DNA of 64,000 nt from Falsiroseomonas tokyonensis. Its GTDB lineage: Bacteria; Pseudomonadota; Alphaproteobacteria; Acetobacterales; Acetobacteraceae. This document shows, one piece after another, positions 1 through 8,909 of this stretch; positions within the stretch are counted from its first letter, which is position 1, and each line of letters starts with the position of its first letter. The stretch covers positions 1 to 64,000 of the forward strand of contig NZ_JAFNJS010000002.1 of assembly GCF_019024325.1 (NCBI RefSeq), read 5' to 3'. Below the pieces are notes generated by a model, which had not been told where the DNA came from, ran no database searches, and worked only from the letters and a program-made list of their open reading frames with translations. Position numbers and translations under genes: made by a program.

Positions 1-77
1 TCGCCTGGACCGCCGACCCCGACCGCGTCCTCGCCGCCATCAACCGCGGGAAGCAAGTGTTGGAGTCACTCCACTAG
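1..77 (+). mobile_element. 3' end of an IS630-family transposase gene
   Basis: Reading from base 3 gives 24 codons and a TAG stop at 75-77. The peptide includes WTADPDRVLAAINRGKQ and ends ESLH, the typical C-terminus of IS630-type DDE transposases. The rest of the element lies left of the window. The stop codon sits in the tetranucleotide CTAG (74-77), and members of this family insert at CTAG/TA, so the stop may be formed with the target site (inference). The downstream sequence is the interior of an unrelated, lower-GC gene on the other strand, so the boundary is probably at about 76-78. The family call rests on recognition of the short C-terminal peptide only. Confidence 0.7.
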
Positions 78-1190
78 ATGGTCTATGTTGGCCTTTGAAA
101 AAGAAAGGTGGCTATCGTTCGGGAATTTTGGCTGGTAGAAGTCTCTGTATAACTCACCGCAGCCGCCGACCATGCGTATAGTCGGAGCATCGAAAACAGG
201 CTGTACGAGCCCTTGCAACTGAAGTTCATGATACAGACCGAAAAACCTGCTCCTATATCTCTGAAGTGCTTCCTGCGACGTAGCGGTGGTGTATCCAGAG
301 GGAACTGAGCTTCCGTATGCGCCCCCAAAAAACCGCACCAGGCCGGTGGCGACGTCTACGTCCTCCTGGTGTATGGCAGTGGTGGCGAAGCGGACGTCCT
401 TCAGACGCCCAAGCGCCATGACAGCCGCGAGTATCATGCGACTGTCACGCCCGCCAGTTAGGGTACAGACAGGGCTCCCTAGGCCACTGTCTATAGCCGC
501 CTGAACGTTCAAAGCTACCTCTTCGGCGCCGCGTTTGATCAGCCCGTAGTATTCGTTGGGTGTCAGTTGTTCGTCCGGCAAACAGGGCTGCGTGAGCACC
601 TTTCCGCCCTGCCTGGTTATGAGTATGCTCTCCTGTGTACCAAGAAGGCTGATACCTTTTAACGGTGTTCGGCGAACGCTTAGTTGCATTCCGATCGAAC
701 TATCGACAAGAAACATGGACGCAACGGAACCGATATCGAGATCTACGGTGTATCCAGCGTCCTCGAGAGCTAAAACCAGCAGGTGTAACCTGTTTGACAC
801 GAAAAAATGTACACCGTAGGATCCATAAAAAAGCGGAACCATCCCAAGAAAGTCGGCAGAGATTCGTATCTGGGGATCTTCGTTCGAACCTTCGCAGTTT
901 AGAAGGGCGCATTGGCCATTCACGACGGGTGCGCTAATTTTAGGAACCACCTTGGGTCCTGCGGTCAGCGACGTTCCGACCATTGCGAGGCCGAACAGGG
1001 CGGTCATGCCTGCGGCAAGATTTTCCCGCAGCCCTGTGGTAAAAACGGCTAAGCAAGAAGTAAACTCATGCCGCATCATCTCTAGCTCCGCTAGGCGGCG
1101 CCTCTCAAATGATGGCCCCTGGATGACCAGAAAATCCCCGAAAACCCCAGAATTCGAAACGAATTTCGGTCTCTTATCATTATTAAGCAA
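66..1190 (-). pseudogene. asparagine-synthetase-like protein, 3' truncated by an IS element
   Basis: The 374-residue product has an asparagine-synthase-type ATP-pyrophosphatase loop, LTGGRDSRMI, around residue 243. Its N-terminal half resembles the glutaminase-type fold (ADFLGMVPLFY near residue 112) but lacks the N-terminal catalytic Cys. Full-length relatives are usually 550-650 residues. Here the frame runs into the IS630 end and adds only LVE before a stop at 66-68. The start is TTG at 1190, chosen because AGGAG lies about 8 bases upstream. GC is visibly lower than in the neighbouring chromosome, which suggests horizontal acquisition. Such proteins occur in surface-polysaccharide and peptide-modification clusters as well as asparagine synthesis. 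The substrate is unknown, and the fragment is probably non-functional because the second half of the synthase domain is missing. Confidence 0.7.
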
Positions 1191-1771
1191 CGAAATGGCT
1201 CCTGGAGTCTATCGAGACTATCGAGTCGCGATGTGGGCGGCGGCAAGACTGAGGGCAGCGCGGAAGCAGGCGCCGCTTGTGCAGCCGGGGGTGGCAGCGA
1301 CGCGGAACTTCTCGCATGAAGAAGCAGTTTTTCATGAGGTGCGCCAGTGATAGATGTGCTTGCTACAGCCCGGAAACTCCGATGACTGGCGGACATGGCG
1401 CAAACCATTGAACGGCCATAGGATTCGGCTGCAAACTAAAAACCCTGCAGTTGCCAGACACCATGTCCACCGAGATCGGCGCGGCGTCTTCCGGAGCCGT
1501 TGCCGTTGCCGGCATGGCGATCATGGCCCGTTTCGACGGTGGGGGCGCTGCGCGAGGTTGAGGTGTGGCTCTGCGTGGCGTGGCGTCTTGCGGGATGCAT
1601 CGACGATCCTCGCGCGTACGAGTGCCTACGGCATGGCCGTCGCCGACCTGCTCAAGAACCCCGGCCGTCAGCTAGAGAGCGCCGCCCTGTTCGGCGAAGA
1701 CATCTTCGAAAATTCCTGCAGTGAGCATGCGATCGTGCATAGTCCGGCGAAACACTACCACCCGCGGCTCA
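1191..1771. other. degenerate intergenic region, no convincing gene
   Basis: No open frame here has recognisable family features or both a plausible start and ribosome-binding site. A 32-codon frame at 1463-1561 and a stretch around 1634-1715, reading MAVADLLKNPGRQLE on the plus strand, look like decayed coding sequence but cannot be assigned. A near-direct repeat of CTATCGAG occurs at about 1206-1223. The region lies between two insertion-sequence remnants and is best read as eroded mobile DNA. Confidence 0.5.
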
Positions 1772-1995
1772 ACCGGCCAACCCGAACGGATAAACCAGAC
1801 CATCAAGAACGCCGCCGCCAAGCCCTTTCACTACCCAGGCATTGAAGCGCTGAAGGCACAGTTCCTCGCCTTTGGAACCGCCGACAACTTCGTTAAGCAC
1901 CTCAAAGCGCTCGGATGGTGTTCGCCCTTCCGGCGCATCTACGACGCTTGGCAACGCGGGCCCTCACCACTCAAAATAAACCCACACCACACCAC
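1772..1995 (+). pseudogene. remnant of an IS481-like (rve) transposase C-terminus
   Basis: The frame reads TGQPERINQTIKN, then AAAKPFHY, ALKAQFLAF, DNFVKHLKAL and a closing INPHH. This follows the C-terminal integrase-core pattern of IS481/IS3-type transposases (NGQVERMNRTIK, then a YH stretch, then AYNF.RRLK.L). Conserved positions have decayed: the catalytic glutamate context is NGQPERIN-like, and YNF has become DNF. There is no intact start or N-terminal DDE domain, and the frame then runs into a simple repeat. This is a dead fragment. The family assignment comes from motif memory on about 70 residues. Confidence 0.6.
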
Positions 1996-2005
1996 ACCAC
2001 ACCAC
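1983..2005. repeat. short tandem repeat, 5-bp unit CACAC, about 4.5 copies
   Basis: Four exact copies of CACAC run from 1983 to 2002, followed by a partial copy. They lie in the decayed 3' end of the transposase remnant, consistent with slippage in non-coding sequence. Confidence 0.85.
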
Positions 2006-2042
2006 CCATCCCGAGACCGAACATCGAATGCAGTATCCGTTC

Positions 2043-2130
2043 TGACTAAAATAGTCGGAAGGGATTTCCCGCTCTGAACTCAATGGCTTGTAGAACACGA
2101 GATCCGTGCAATTGGCCGGATCGTGCTCTA
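2043..2130. repeat. decayed copy of extragenic palindrome family A
   Basis: The right-hand hairpin is intact: TAGAACACGAGATCCG at 2091-2106 pairs with CGGATCGTGCTCTA at 2117-2130. The linker, from GATTTC at 2063 through CAATGGCTTGTAG, aligns base for base with the linkers of the better copies at 10806-10911 and 38089-38198. The left hairpin is unrecognisable, apart from a small GACTA/TAGTC inverted repeat at 2043-2055. The element lies at the right edge of the IS graveyard and may mark the boundary with the conserved chromosome. Confidence 0.7.
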
Positions 2131-2216
2131 GACTTGTTGCTCCAAAATACAGAGGATTATGAAAACGGCCTCCGTGTCACCTTGCCAGGCCGCCCGGCAT
2201 TTGAAGCTACCCGTCC

Positions 2217-2582
2217 CTATTCCAGTGGAATCCGCAGTCGGGCGCCGGGTGCCAGGTCCTTGAACAGCTGGTCCTGACGGCCCGAAAGATGCTCGCGGCC
2301 GAAGGTGAAGCCGCGGCGCTGTTCCCGTTCCTCGATGATCGTCGGCTCCAGCACCGGGCCGACGGGCCGGGCGAAGATATCGGGTGGCGCCTGGATATCC
2401 CGGTTCGGCATCGGCGCCAGGTCTCCCACCACGATGGGTGGGCGGATCACCCCGCCGAGCGGCGGCGCGGGCGGCGGCGGCTCCGGCAGGGTGGTGGTCT
2501 CCAGCGGGCGGCGGCGCTGCGCCAGGGCCGCGCCGGGGGCCAGCAGCACCAGGCTGCCGAGGATCAGGCCACGCCGCATCAT
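2217..2582 (-). CDS. small secreted proline-rich protein, function unknown
   Basis: The 121-residue product starts MMRRGLILGSLVLLAPGAALA, a clear Sec signal peptide with likely cleavage after ALA, so the mature protein is expected in the periplasm. The mature part has a proline-rich stretch (PEPPPPAPPLGG) and a C-terminal segment, RGFTFGREHLSGRQDQ, that looks conserved, but no named domain is recognised. The ATG at 2582 overlaps the TGA of the upstream NUDIX gene (ATGA), so the two are probably co-transcribed and translationally coupled. A longer in-frame start would remove the N-terminal signal and lacks a good ribosome-binding site. Confidence 0.65.
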   Translation of the reverse strand: MMRRGLILGSLVLLAPGAALAQRRRPLETTTLPEPPPPAPPLGGVIRPPIVVGDLAPMPNRDIQAPPDIFARPVGPVLEPTIIEEREQRRGFTFGREHLSGRQDQLFKDLAPGARLRIPLE

Positions 2583-3148
2583 GCCGCAGCCTCCGAGGTC
2601 CTGAGGGGCAGGGGGGTCGTGCCGCGGAGATCGGCGGGCGGGTTGCCGCGCGGCGCGCCGAGCGGCGCGTCGCCGGCCTCCCGCCAAGCCTGAAGGACCC
2701 AGTGGACGGAGGGAAAGGCCAGCTCATCCCAGGGGATCTCGTCCCAGTCGAAAAGCCGGACCTCCAGGCTTTCCGGGCCGGCGGCAAAGCCCGGGCTGGC
2801 CAGGCTGGCGCGGAACAGGATCTGCACCTGGCCTATGCGGGCGATGGAATAGACCGCCAGGACGCCGTCCAGCTGCAGCTCGGCGCAGGCTTCCTCCCGC
2901 GCCTCACGCAGCGCGCCTTCCTCCACCGTCTCGCCGAGTTCCATATAGCCGGCGGGGATGGTCCAGAAGCCGCGGCGGGGCTCGATGGCGCGCCGGCACA
3001 GCAGCACGCGGCCTTCCACGGCCACGACGGAGCCCACGACGATCTTCGGATTTTCATAGGCGACGTAACCGCAATCATTGCAGGTCAGTCGCTCCCTGTC
3101 CTCCCCTTCGGGGATGCGGCGGACGAAGCGGGCCGTGCTCGTGGACAT
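2579..3148 (-). CDS. NUDIX hydrolase with zinc-ribbon-like N-terminus
   Basis: The 189-residue protein has a Nudix box at about residues 67-89 (GYMELGETVEEGALREAREEA), matching GX5EX7REUXEEXGU, so it should hydrolyse a nucleoside diphosphate linked to another moiety using Mg2+ or Mn2+. A CNDC motif near residue 24, with no obvious second CxxC pair, is a partial version of the zinc ribbon of NADH-pyrophosphatase-like NUDIX proteins. The likely substrate is ADP-ribose or a related dinucleotide, inferred from this subfamily. It is the first gene of a two-gene unit with the secreted protein. A 16-bp triple tandem repeat lies 87-134 bp upstream of the start. Confidence 0.88.
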   Translation of the reverse strand: MSTSTARFVRRIPEGEDRERLTCNDCGYVAYENPKIVVGSVVAVEGRVLLCRRAIEPRRGFWTIPAGYMELGETVEEGALREAREEACAELQLDGVLAVYSIARIGQVQILFRASLASPGFAAGPESLEVRLFDWDEIPWDELAFPSVHWVLQAWREAGDAPLGAPRGNPPADLRGTTPLPLRTSEAAA

Positions 3149-3234
3149 GTCTCAAGGGTGGCGCCGAAGCCGCTGCTTCGCAAGGCATTCTGCATCACGC
3201 CCTGGCCATTTCGGAGACGGTGCTTGCAGGGCCC

Positions 3235-3282
3235 GGACCGAGACCTGGCCGGACCGAGACCTGGTCGGACCGAGACCTGGCC
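3235..3282. repeat. three tandem copies of a 16-bp repeat
   Basis: The unit GGACCGAGACCTGGCC occurs at 3235-3250, 3251-3266 (one change, C to T) and 3267-3282, followed by GGAAC. It lies between the NUDIX gene start and the small gene ending at 3303. The unit length is not a multiple of three and no frame crosses it convincingly. It could be a set of regulator binding sites or a slippage product. Confidence 0.9.
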
Positions 3283-3302
3283 GGAACGCCCGGCCGGGCG
3301 GA

Positions 3303-3500
3303 TCAGACCCGAAGGTCGAGCAGCGACCCGCGCGGCATGGGCCCGCTGGGGGCGGATGGCTGTGCGTCCAGCGTGCGCTGCTGCGGCGCCGGCACCGGCT
3401 GCAGGGGTTGCGGCATGGCGCCGGTTCCGCGCGTTTTGGCGGCCCCTTGCGTCCGGGAGACCTCCGCCGTGAAGGCGGAAAGGGAGTTCATGGCGATCAT
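3303..3500 (-). CDS. small hypothetical protein
   Basis: A short frame encodes about 65 residues, MIAMNSLSAFTAEVSRT through to PMPRGSLLDLRV. Composition and codon use fit the genome, and the C-terminal PRGSLLDLRV looks like a conserved tail, but no family is recognised. In-frame ATG starts exist at 3500, 3512 and 3581, none with a strong ribosome-binding site. No signal peptide or membrane segment is visible. The gene lies downstream of pgk on the same strand, beyond a strong hairpin at 3579-3601, so a start at or below 3512 is favoured. It could still be a chance frame. Confidence 0.4.
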   Translation of the reverse strand: MIAMNSLSAFTAEVSRTQGAAKTRGTGAMPQPLQPVPAPQQRTLDAQPSAPSGPMPRGSLLDLRV

Positions 3501-3578
3501 GCGAACGACCATGAACCGCAGGTCTGAATGATCGGTGAATCGATAGGCGGAAATCGACGAGGAGGATCTGACGGGGCG

Positions 3579-3601
3579 CATGCCGGCAGCGTGCCGGCAT
3601 G
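3579..3601 (-). terminator. perfect 10-bp hairpin downstream of pgk
   Basis: CATGCCGGCA at 3579-3588 and TGCCGGCATG at 3592-3601 form a perfect 10-bp stem with a 3-base loop, 63 bases after the pgk stop. There is no T tract on either side, so intrinsic termination is plausible but not proven. It could also be a dyad operator. Confidence 0.5.
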
Positions 3602-3663
3602 GGCCGTTAACGATCCAGCAACCTGTAGTGGCAAACGCGCCTCAGGTTGAGAATTCGTGAAGA

Positions 3664-4857
3664 CTACTTCGCCCCCAGCACCGCCACGCCGGGCAGCGTC
3701 TTGCCCTCCAGCCATTCCAGGAAGGCGCCGCCGGCGGAGGAGACGTAGGTGAGGCGGTCCATCACCCCTGCATGGCGCAACGCGGAGACGGTATCCCCGC
3801 CGCCGGCGATGGATTTCAGCCCGGCGGAGGAGGTCAGCCCCGCGACGGACTGCGCCACCGCCACCGTCGCCGTGTCGAAGGGCGGGATCTCGAAGGCGCC
3901 GAAGGGGCCGTTCCAGACCAGGGTGGAGGCCTGGCGCAGCCGCTTCTCCACCAGCTCCACCGTGTCGGGTCCGACATCGAGCGCCATCATATCCTCCGGC
4001 ACCCGGTCGATGGCGACGGTGCGATGCGGCGCCTGGGCGGCGAATTCGCCGGCCACCACCAGGTCCACCGGCAGGATGATCTCGCAATTCGCCGCCTTGG
4101 CCTCGGCCATGATGGTCCGGGCCGTCTCATGCATCTCGGCTTCCTGCAGCGACCGGCCCATCGGGTAGCCCTGCGCGGCGAGGAAGGTGTTCGCCATGGC
4201 GCCGCCGATCACCAGGACATTGACCTTGCGGGTCAGGTTGCCCAGCAGCTCCAGCTTGGTGGAGATCTTGGCGCCGCCGACGATGGCAACCACCGGCCGC
4301 GCCGGATTGCCCAGCGCCGCATCCAGCGCCTTCAGCTCCGCCTCCATCAGCCGGCCGGCATAGCTGGGCAGCAGGTGGGCCACGCCCTCCGTGCTCGCAT
4401 GCGCGCGATGCGCGGCGGAGAAGGCGTCGTTCACATAGACATCGGCGAGCTTCGCGAGCGCCGCGGAAAGCGCCGGGTCGTTCTTTTCCTCGCCCGCATG
4501 GAAGCGGGTATTCTCCAGCAGCAGCACCTGGCCATCGGCCAGCGCGGCGACCGCGGCCTCCGCCTCCGGCCCCACGCAGTCCTCGGCCCAGGCGACGGGC
4601 CGGTCCAGCGCGGCGGACAGCGCCTCCACCATCGGCTTCAGCGACATCTCCGGCACCCGCTTGCCCTTCGGCCGGTCGAAATGGCTGCAGACGATGACGC
4701 GCGCGCCCTTCTCCGCCAGTTCGCGGATAGTGGGCGCCAGGCGCTCGATGCGGGTGCGGTCGGTGATCACGCCGTCCCGGACCGGCACGTTCAGGTCGGC
4801 GCGCAGCAGCACGCGCTTCCCGGCTGCGTCCAGCGCGTCAATGGTTTTGAAGCTCAT
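3664..4857 (-). CDS. pgk: phosphoglycerate kinase
   Basis: Pgk interconverts 1,3-bisphosphoglycerate plus ADP with 3-phosphoglycerate plus ATP in cytosolic glycolysis/gluconeogenesis. The 397-residue product is the normal bacterial length and shows [11 protein letters not shown] near the N-terminus, the substrate-binding DRPKGKR region, [27 protein letters not shown] and the nucleotide-binding GGGDTVSAL. The ATG at 4857 (MSFKTID) is preferred over the one at 4869 because it matches the family N-terminus and leaves AGGA at a workable distance. It is on the same strand as tkt and gap but separated from gap by a plus-strand gene, so it probably has its own promoter in the 42-bp gap shared with that divergent gene. 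Confidence 0.97.
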   Translation of the reverse strand: MSFKTIDALDAAGKRVLLRADLNVPVRDGVITDRTRIERLAPTIRELAEKGARVIVCSHFDRPKGKRVPEMSLKPMVEALSAALDRPVAWAEDCVGPEAEAAVAALADGQVLLLENTRFHAGEEKNDPALSAALAKLADVYVNDAFSAAHRAHASTEGVAHLLPSYAGRLMEAELKALDAALGNPARPVVAIVGGAKISTKLELLGNLTRKVNVLVIGGAMANTFLAAQGYPMGRSLQEAEMHETARTIMAEAKAANCEIILPVDLVVAGEFAAQAPHRTVAIDRVPEDMMALDVGPDTVELVEKRLRQASTLVWNGPFGAFEIPPFDTATVAVAQSVAGLTSSAGLKSIAGGGDTVSALRHAGVMDRLTYVSSAGGAFLEWLEGKTLPGVAVLGAK

Positions 4858-4899
4858 GGTGGCGATCATCCTGCGGAGAGAAACGCTACGGGGTGTCGC

Positions 4900-5286
4900 A
4901 TGATCCGATGGATCGCTGCTTTCGCATTCCTTCCGGTCCTAGCATCGGCCCAGGAAGGCTTCCAGTTGCCCTCCGGCAATATCCGCTGCGAGGTGATGGA
5001 TCGCGCGCTGCGCTGCGAGATCGTGAACTTCAGCTTCGCCCGCCCGCCGGCGCCGGAGGAGTGCGACAGCGACTGGGGGCATGCCTATGCGCTGGCGGCG
5101 CGGGGCCCATCTGCCGTGCTCTGCGCGGGGGACCTGGTGGTGAGCCCGCGCCTGCCGGTGCTGGGCCATGGCGCGCGATGGAGCGGCGCGGGGGTGGTGT
5201 GCACATCCGGGCAGGCCGGGCTGCGCTGCGTGAACGGCGAGGGGCGGGGGATGGAGATGTCCCGCGCCAGGCTGAACCGGTTCTGA
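4900..5286 (+). CDS. secreted DUF6636-type protein
   Basis: This 128-residue protein has a Sec signal peptide ([17 protein letters not shown]). Its Cys-rich mature domain has the family pattern [48 protein letters not shown] and a final MSRARLNRF. The six Cys in the mature part suggest disulphides, hence a periplasmic or extracellular location. DUF6636 proteins have no established biochemical role. It is divergent from pgk with 42 bp between starts and convergent with gap. The start ATG at 4900 is the only one that yields the signal peptide. Confidence 0.75.
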   Translation: MIRWIAAFAFLPVLASAQEGFQLPSGNIRCEVMDRALRCEIVNFSFARPPAPEECDSDWGHAYALAARGPSAVLCAGDLVVSPRLPVLGHGARWSGAGVVCTSGQAGLRCVNGEGRGMEMSRARLNRF

Positions 5287-5287
5287 A

Positions 5288-5362
5288 GGGGGGGCGCGGG
5301 GCCCCCACCCCGACCAGCCTCCGGCGTCGGGGCAGTGCCCCGACCCCCCGTAAGAACGGGGG
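5288..5362. terminator. cluster of GC hairpins between convergent genes
   Basis: Three palindromes lie between the DUF6636 stop (5286) and the gap stop (5377). The first is a GGGG...CCCC palindrome at about 5288-5306. The second, GTCGGGGC AGT GCCCCGAC at 5326-5344, is a perfect 8-bp stem. The third, CCCCCG TAAGAA CGGGGG at 5345-5362, has a 6-bp stem. The position suggests a bidirectional terminator array, although no T-run follows either side. Confidence 0.55.
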
Positions 5363-5376
5363 AGGGAGACGTTATC

Positions 5377-6399
5377 TCAGAGGCTGCCGAAGAGCGCGGC
5401 GGTGTCGCTCATGCGGTTCGAGAAGCCCCATTCATTGTCGTACCAGGACATCACGCGCACCAGGCCGCCATCGACCACCTGGGTCTGGGTGGCGTCGAAG
5501 GTGCTGCTGTGCGGGTCGTGGTTGAAGTCGATGCTGACCAGCGGCGCCGTGTTGTAGCCCAGGATGCCTTTCAGCGGGCCGGATTCGGAGGCCGCCTTCA
5601 TCACGGCGTTGATCGCTTCCTTGGTCAGCCCCTCGGTCTTCGCGGGCACGAAGTCCAGGCTGACCAGGGAGACGTTCGGCGTCGGGATGCGGATGGCGGT
5701 GCCGTCCAGCTTGCCCTTCAGCTCCGGCATCACCAGCCCCACGGCCTTGGCGGCACCCGTGCTGGTCGGGATGGCGGAAACGGCGGCCGCGCGGGCGCGG
5801 TGCAGGTCCTTGTGCAGCGTGTCGACCGTGTTCTGGTCGCCGGTATAGGCGTGGATGGTCACCATATAGCCGCGCACGATGCCGAAATTGTCGTGCAGCA
5901 CCTTGGCGATCGGCGCCAGGCAGTTGGTGGTGCAGCTGGCATTGGAGATGACGGTCATCTCCTTGGTCAGCGTCTTCTCGTTCACGCCATAGACGATGGT
6001 CGCATCGGCATTGTCGCCGGGGGCGGAGATGACGACCTTGCGCGCGCCGGCGGTGATCAGCGCGGAGGCCTTCTCCTTGCTGGTGAAGATGCCGGTGCAT
6101 TCCAGGGCGACATCGACGCCCTGGAAGGGCACCTTGGTCGGGTCACGCTCGGCGCTCACGACGATCGGCGCATAGGTGCGGCCATTCGCCGTGATGATCA
6201 TCTTGTTGCCGTCCACCGCGACCTCGCCGGGGAAGCGGCCATGCACGCTGTCGTAGCGGAACAGGTGCGCATTCGCCTCGACGCTGCCGAGGTCGTTGAT
6301 CGCCACGCACTCCACGTCGGTGCGGTTGCTCTCGATCATGGCGCGCAGCACCAGGCGGCCAATGCGCCCGAAGCCGTTGATGGCAACCTTCACCGTCAT
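5377..6399 (-). CDS. gap: type I glyceraldehyde-3-phosphate dehydrogenase
   Basis: Gap carries out the NAD(P)-dependent oxidation and phosphorylation of glyceraldehyde-3-phosphate in the cytosol. The 340-residue product has the N-terminal Rossmann motif [13 protein letters not shown], the catalytic Cys in [12 protein letters not shown] (about residues 153-164), the HAYTGDQ segment and the C-terminal [12 protein letters not shown]. Length and all active-site motifs are canonical. It starts 34 bases downstream of the tkt stop, so the two form a tkt-gap operon. This arrangement recurs in alphaproteobacteria that link the pentose-phosphate/Calvin-type sugar exchange with lower glycolysis. Confidence 0.98.
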   Translation of the reverse strand: MTVKVAINGFGRIGRLVLRAMIESNRTDVECVAINDLGSVEANAHLFRYDSVHGRFPGEVAVDGNKMIITANGRTYAPIVVSAERDPTKVPFQGVDVALECTGIFTSKEKASALITAGARKVVISAPGDNADATIVYGVNEKTLTKEMTVISNASCTTNCLAPIAKVLHDNFGIVRGYMVTIHAYTGDQNTVDTLHKDLHRARAAAVSAIPTSTGAAKAVGLVMPELKGKLDGTAIRIPTPNVSLVSLDFVPAKTEGLTKEAINAVMKAASESGPLKGILGYNTAPLVSIDFNHDPHSSTFDATQTQVVDGGLVRVMSWYDNEWGFSNRMSDTAALFGSL

Positions 6400-6433
6400 C
6401 GTCGTCTTTCCCCTTTTGTGACCAAACCGAGCT

Positions 6434-8482
6434 TCAGCCGAGGCGCTTCTTCACCGCCGCCGCCGTGGCCTCCGCCGTGATGCCGAAATGTCGGAACAAC
6501 TCCTCGGCCGGCGCGCTGGCGCCGAAACCCTGCATGCCGATGAAGATGCCATCGGGCCCGAGCCAGCGGTCCCAGCCGAAAGACAACGCCGCCTCGATGC
6601 CCACGCGCAACACGTCGCCGAGCACCTGGTTCCGATAGCCCTCGTCCTGCAGCGCGAAGATTTCCCAGGAGGGGAGGGAGACGACGGCGGTCGGGATGCC
6701 ATCCGCTTCCAGCAGCGCGCGCGCCGCGACGGCCAGATGCACCTCGGACCCCGTGGCGATCAGCGTGGCGCGGCGCGGGCCGGAGCTTTCGGCCAGCACA
6801 TAGCCGCCGCGGGCGGAGCGGTTCTCGCCCGGCTCGGCGCGCAAGGCCGGCAGGTTCTGGCGCGACAAGGCGAGCACCGAAGGCCCGTCCGCGCGCTTCA
6901 CCGCCAGTTCCCAGCACTCGGCGGTCTCCATCGCATCCGCCGGGCGGAAAACCGCCAGGTTGGGGATGGCGCGCAGGGAGGCCAGCGTCTCCACCGGCTG
7001 GTGGGTCGGCCCGTCCTCGCCAAGGCCGATGCTGTCATGCGTCAGCACATGGATGACGCGCAGCCGCATCAGTGCGGAAAGCCGCAGCGCCGGCCGCAGA
7101 TAGTCGGCGAAGACGAGGAAGGTGCCGGAATAGGGGATCAGCCCGCCATGCAGCGCCATGCCGTTCATCGCGGCGGCCATGCCATGCTCGCGCACGCCAT
7201 AATGGATGTAGCGGCCGCCATAGCTGCCCGGCGCGACGGAGGGGATGCCCTTCACATTGGTATTGTTGGAGCCGGTGAGGTCGGCGGAGCCGCCCACCAT
7301 CTCCGGCACCGCCGGCACCAGGGCTTCCAGCGCGCGTTGCGACGCGATGCGGGTGGCGATCTTCGGCCGGTCCTCGGCATGCTTGGCGCGCAGCGCCGCC
7401 AGCGGCTCGTGCCAGGCTTCCGGCAGGCGGCCGGCGAGCGCCCGCTCGAACTCGTCCTTCTGCGCATGGTTCGCCAGGCGCTTCAGCCAGGACCGGCGGG
7501 TGCCGGCGCCGCGGCGGCCGGCTTCCTCCCAGCGCGCCTTCAGGCCTTCCGGTACCTCGAAGGGCCCGTGGTTCCAGCCCATCGCGGCCTTGGCGGCATC
7601 GGCCTCGGCCTGGCCCAGCGGCGCACCGTGGCTGGAGGCGGTGCCGGCCTTGTTCGGCGCGGTGAAGCCGATGATGGTGCGGCAGGCGATCAGCGTCGGC
7701 TTGCGGTTGCGCATCGCCCAGGACATGGCGGCCGCGACCTGCTCATGGTCATGGCCATCCACCCGGCGGGTGGCCCAGCCATAGGCCTGGAAGCGGCGCA
7801 GCGCGTCGTCGGACAGCGAGATCGCGGTATCGCCGTCGATCGAGATATTGTTGTCGTCATACAGCACGCAAAGCCGTTCGAGGCGCATGTGACCTGCGAA
7901 GGAGGCCGCCTCGTGGCTGATCCCCTCCATCAGGTCGCCGTCGGAGGCGATGACCCAGGTGCGGTGATCCACCAGCGACTTGCCGAAGCGCGCCGCCAGC
8001 ATGCGTTCCGCCAGCGCCATGCCGACCGCGGTCGCGATGCCCTGGCCGAGCGGGCCGGTGGTCATCTCGATGCCCGGATGCTCGCCGAATTCCGGATGGC
8101 CGGCGGCGGGGGAATGCAGCTGGCGGAAGCGCTTGATGTCCTCGATGGACATCCCCTCCTGCCCCGTCAGGTGCAGAAGGGCATAGAGCAGCATGGAGCC
8201 GTGCCCGGCGGACAGCACGAAGCGGTCCCGGTCCGGCCAGCGGGGGTCCGCGGCGTCGTATTTCAGGAAGCGCGTGAACAGCACGGTGGCGACATCCGCC
8301 ATGCCCATGGGCATGCCGGGATGGCCGGACTTGGCCTGCTCCACCGCATCGATGGCGAGCGCGCGGATGGCATCGGCCATCCGGCGCTCCTCGCTGGCGG
8401 GGCGGGCAAGCAGCAGGGCCTGGGCCGCCTGGGCGGCGGTGGGCTCCGTGCGGGGTTGGGTATCGGGTTCGGTGGTGGCCAA
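6434..8482 (-). CDS. tkt: transketolase
   Basis: This is a thiamine-diphosphate enzyme that transfers two-carbon ketol units between sugar phosphates in the non-oxidative pentose phosphate pathway. The 682-residue protein shows the substrate His region [10 protein letters not shown], the [13 protein letters not shown] segment, the ThDP motif GDGDLMEG-like ([19 protein letters not shown]), the pyrimidine-domain [13 protein letters not shown] and [18 protein letters not shown]. The start is TTG at 8482, six bases after GGAGGA; no in-frame ATG is closer to the family N-terminus. The promoter at 8503-8531 would give a short leader. It is the first gene of the tkt-gap operon. Confidence 0.97.
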   Translation of the reverse strand: MATTEPDTQPRTEPTAAQAAQALLLARPASEERRMADAIRALAIDAVEQAKSGHPGMPMGMADVATVLFTRFLKYDAADPRWPDRDRFVLSAGHGSMLLYALLHLTGQEGMSIEDIKRFRQLHSPAAGHPEFGEHPGIEMTTGPLGQGIATAVGMALAERMLAARFGKSLVDHRTWVIASDGDLMEGISHEAASFAGHMRLERLCVLYDDNNISIDGDTAISLSDDALRRFQAYGWATRRVDGHDHEQVAAAMSWAMRNRKPTLIACRTIIGFTAPNKAGTASSHGAPLGQAEADAAKAAMGWNHGPFEVPEGLKARWEEAGRRGAGTRRSWLKRLANHAQKDEFERALAGRLPEAWHEPLAALRAKHAEDRPKIATRIASQRALEALVPAVPEMVGGSADLTGSNNTNVKGIPSVAPGSYGGRYIHYGVREHGMAAAMNGMALHGGLIPYSGTFLVFADYLRPALRLSALMRLRVIHVLTHDSIGLGEDGPTHQPVETLASLRAIPNLAVFRPADAMETAECWELAVKRADGPSVLALSRQNLPALRAEPGENRSARGGYVLAESSGPRRATLIATGSEVHLAVAARALLEADGIPTAVVSLPSWEIFALQDEGYRNQVLGDVLRVGIEAALSFGWDRWLGPDGIFIGMQGFGASAPAEELFRHFGITAEATAAAVKKRLG

Positions 8483-8502
8483 GATCGTCCTCCGGCTGCG
8501 CC

Positions 8503-8531
8503 GCTATAGACAGGGCTTGCGGCGGCGACAA
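8503..8531 (-). promoter_or_regulatory. sigma-70-type promoter of tkt
   Basis: On the minus strand TTGTCG (8531-8526) is followed after exactly 17 bases by TATAGC (8508-8503). The predicted transcription start is near 8496, giving a leader of about 14 bases before the TTG start at 8482 that includes the GGAGGA ribosome-binding site. Confidence 0.6.
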
Positions 8532-8645
8532 CCCGAAGCGCCGCCCGCGCCCGGCCCTGCCGCGCGCGGAACGGTCGCCGCCGCCAGGCATCCGCCCGGC
8601 GCCTGGGCCGTTATTCCCGCATCCAGAGCGGAAGGAAGCCCAGCG

Positions 8646-8897
8646 ATGAGCGATTTCACCACGCAGATCCAGGAACACATGGAGGTCGTCGGCCAGGATG
8701 GCGGCCATGTCGGCACCGTGGACAAGGTGGAAGGCGACCGCATCAAGCTGACCCGGAAGGACGATCCGGACGGCACCCAGCAGCACCATCACTTCCTGCC
8801 GCTGTGCCTGGTCTCCGCGGTGGCGGAAGGCCGGGTGCGGCTGAACCTGCCGGCGGATACCGCCCGCAACCGGGCGGTGGCCGGCGGCCAGGCCTGA
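8646..8897 (+). CDS. DUF2171 domain protein
   Basis: The 83-residue soluble protein has the DUF2171 layout: MEVVGQDGGHVGTVDKVEGDRIKLTR, then DPDGTQQHHHFLPLCLV. This PRC-barrel-like small domain is common in stress-inducible alphaproteobacterial proteins, but its biochemical role is not established. It is divergent from tkt and convergent with the hydrolase ending at 8910. The ATG at 8646 follows GGAAGCCCAGCG, a reasonable ribosome-binding site. No signal peptide is present, so it is cytosolic. Confidence 0.85.
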   Translation: MSDFTTQIQEHMEVVGQDGGHVGTVDKVEGDRIKLTRKDDPDGTQQHHHFLPLCLVSAVAEGRVRLNLPADTARNRAVAGGQA

Positions 8898-8909
8898 CGG
8901 TCCAGGCGG

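Noticed and set aside
1463-1561. 32-codon peptide MSTEIGAASSG... as a small gene
   Set aside because: No ribosome-binding site and no related sequence recognised; it lies in eroded DNA.
1983-2005. CACAC repeat as a CRISPR or iteron array
   Set aside because: Unit of 5 bp without spacers; simple slippage repeat.
6488-8509. Long plus-strand open frame opposite transketolase
   Set aside because: Antisense shadow of tkt with low-complexity composition and no recognisable domain.
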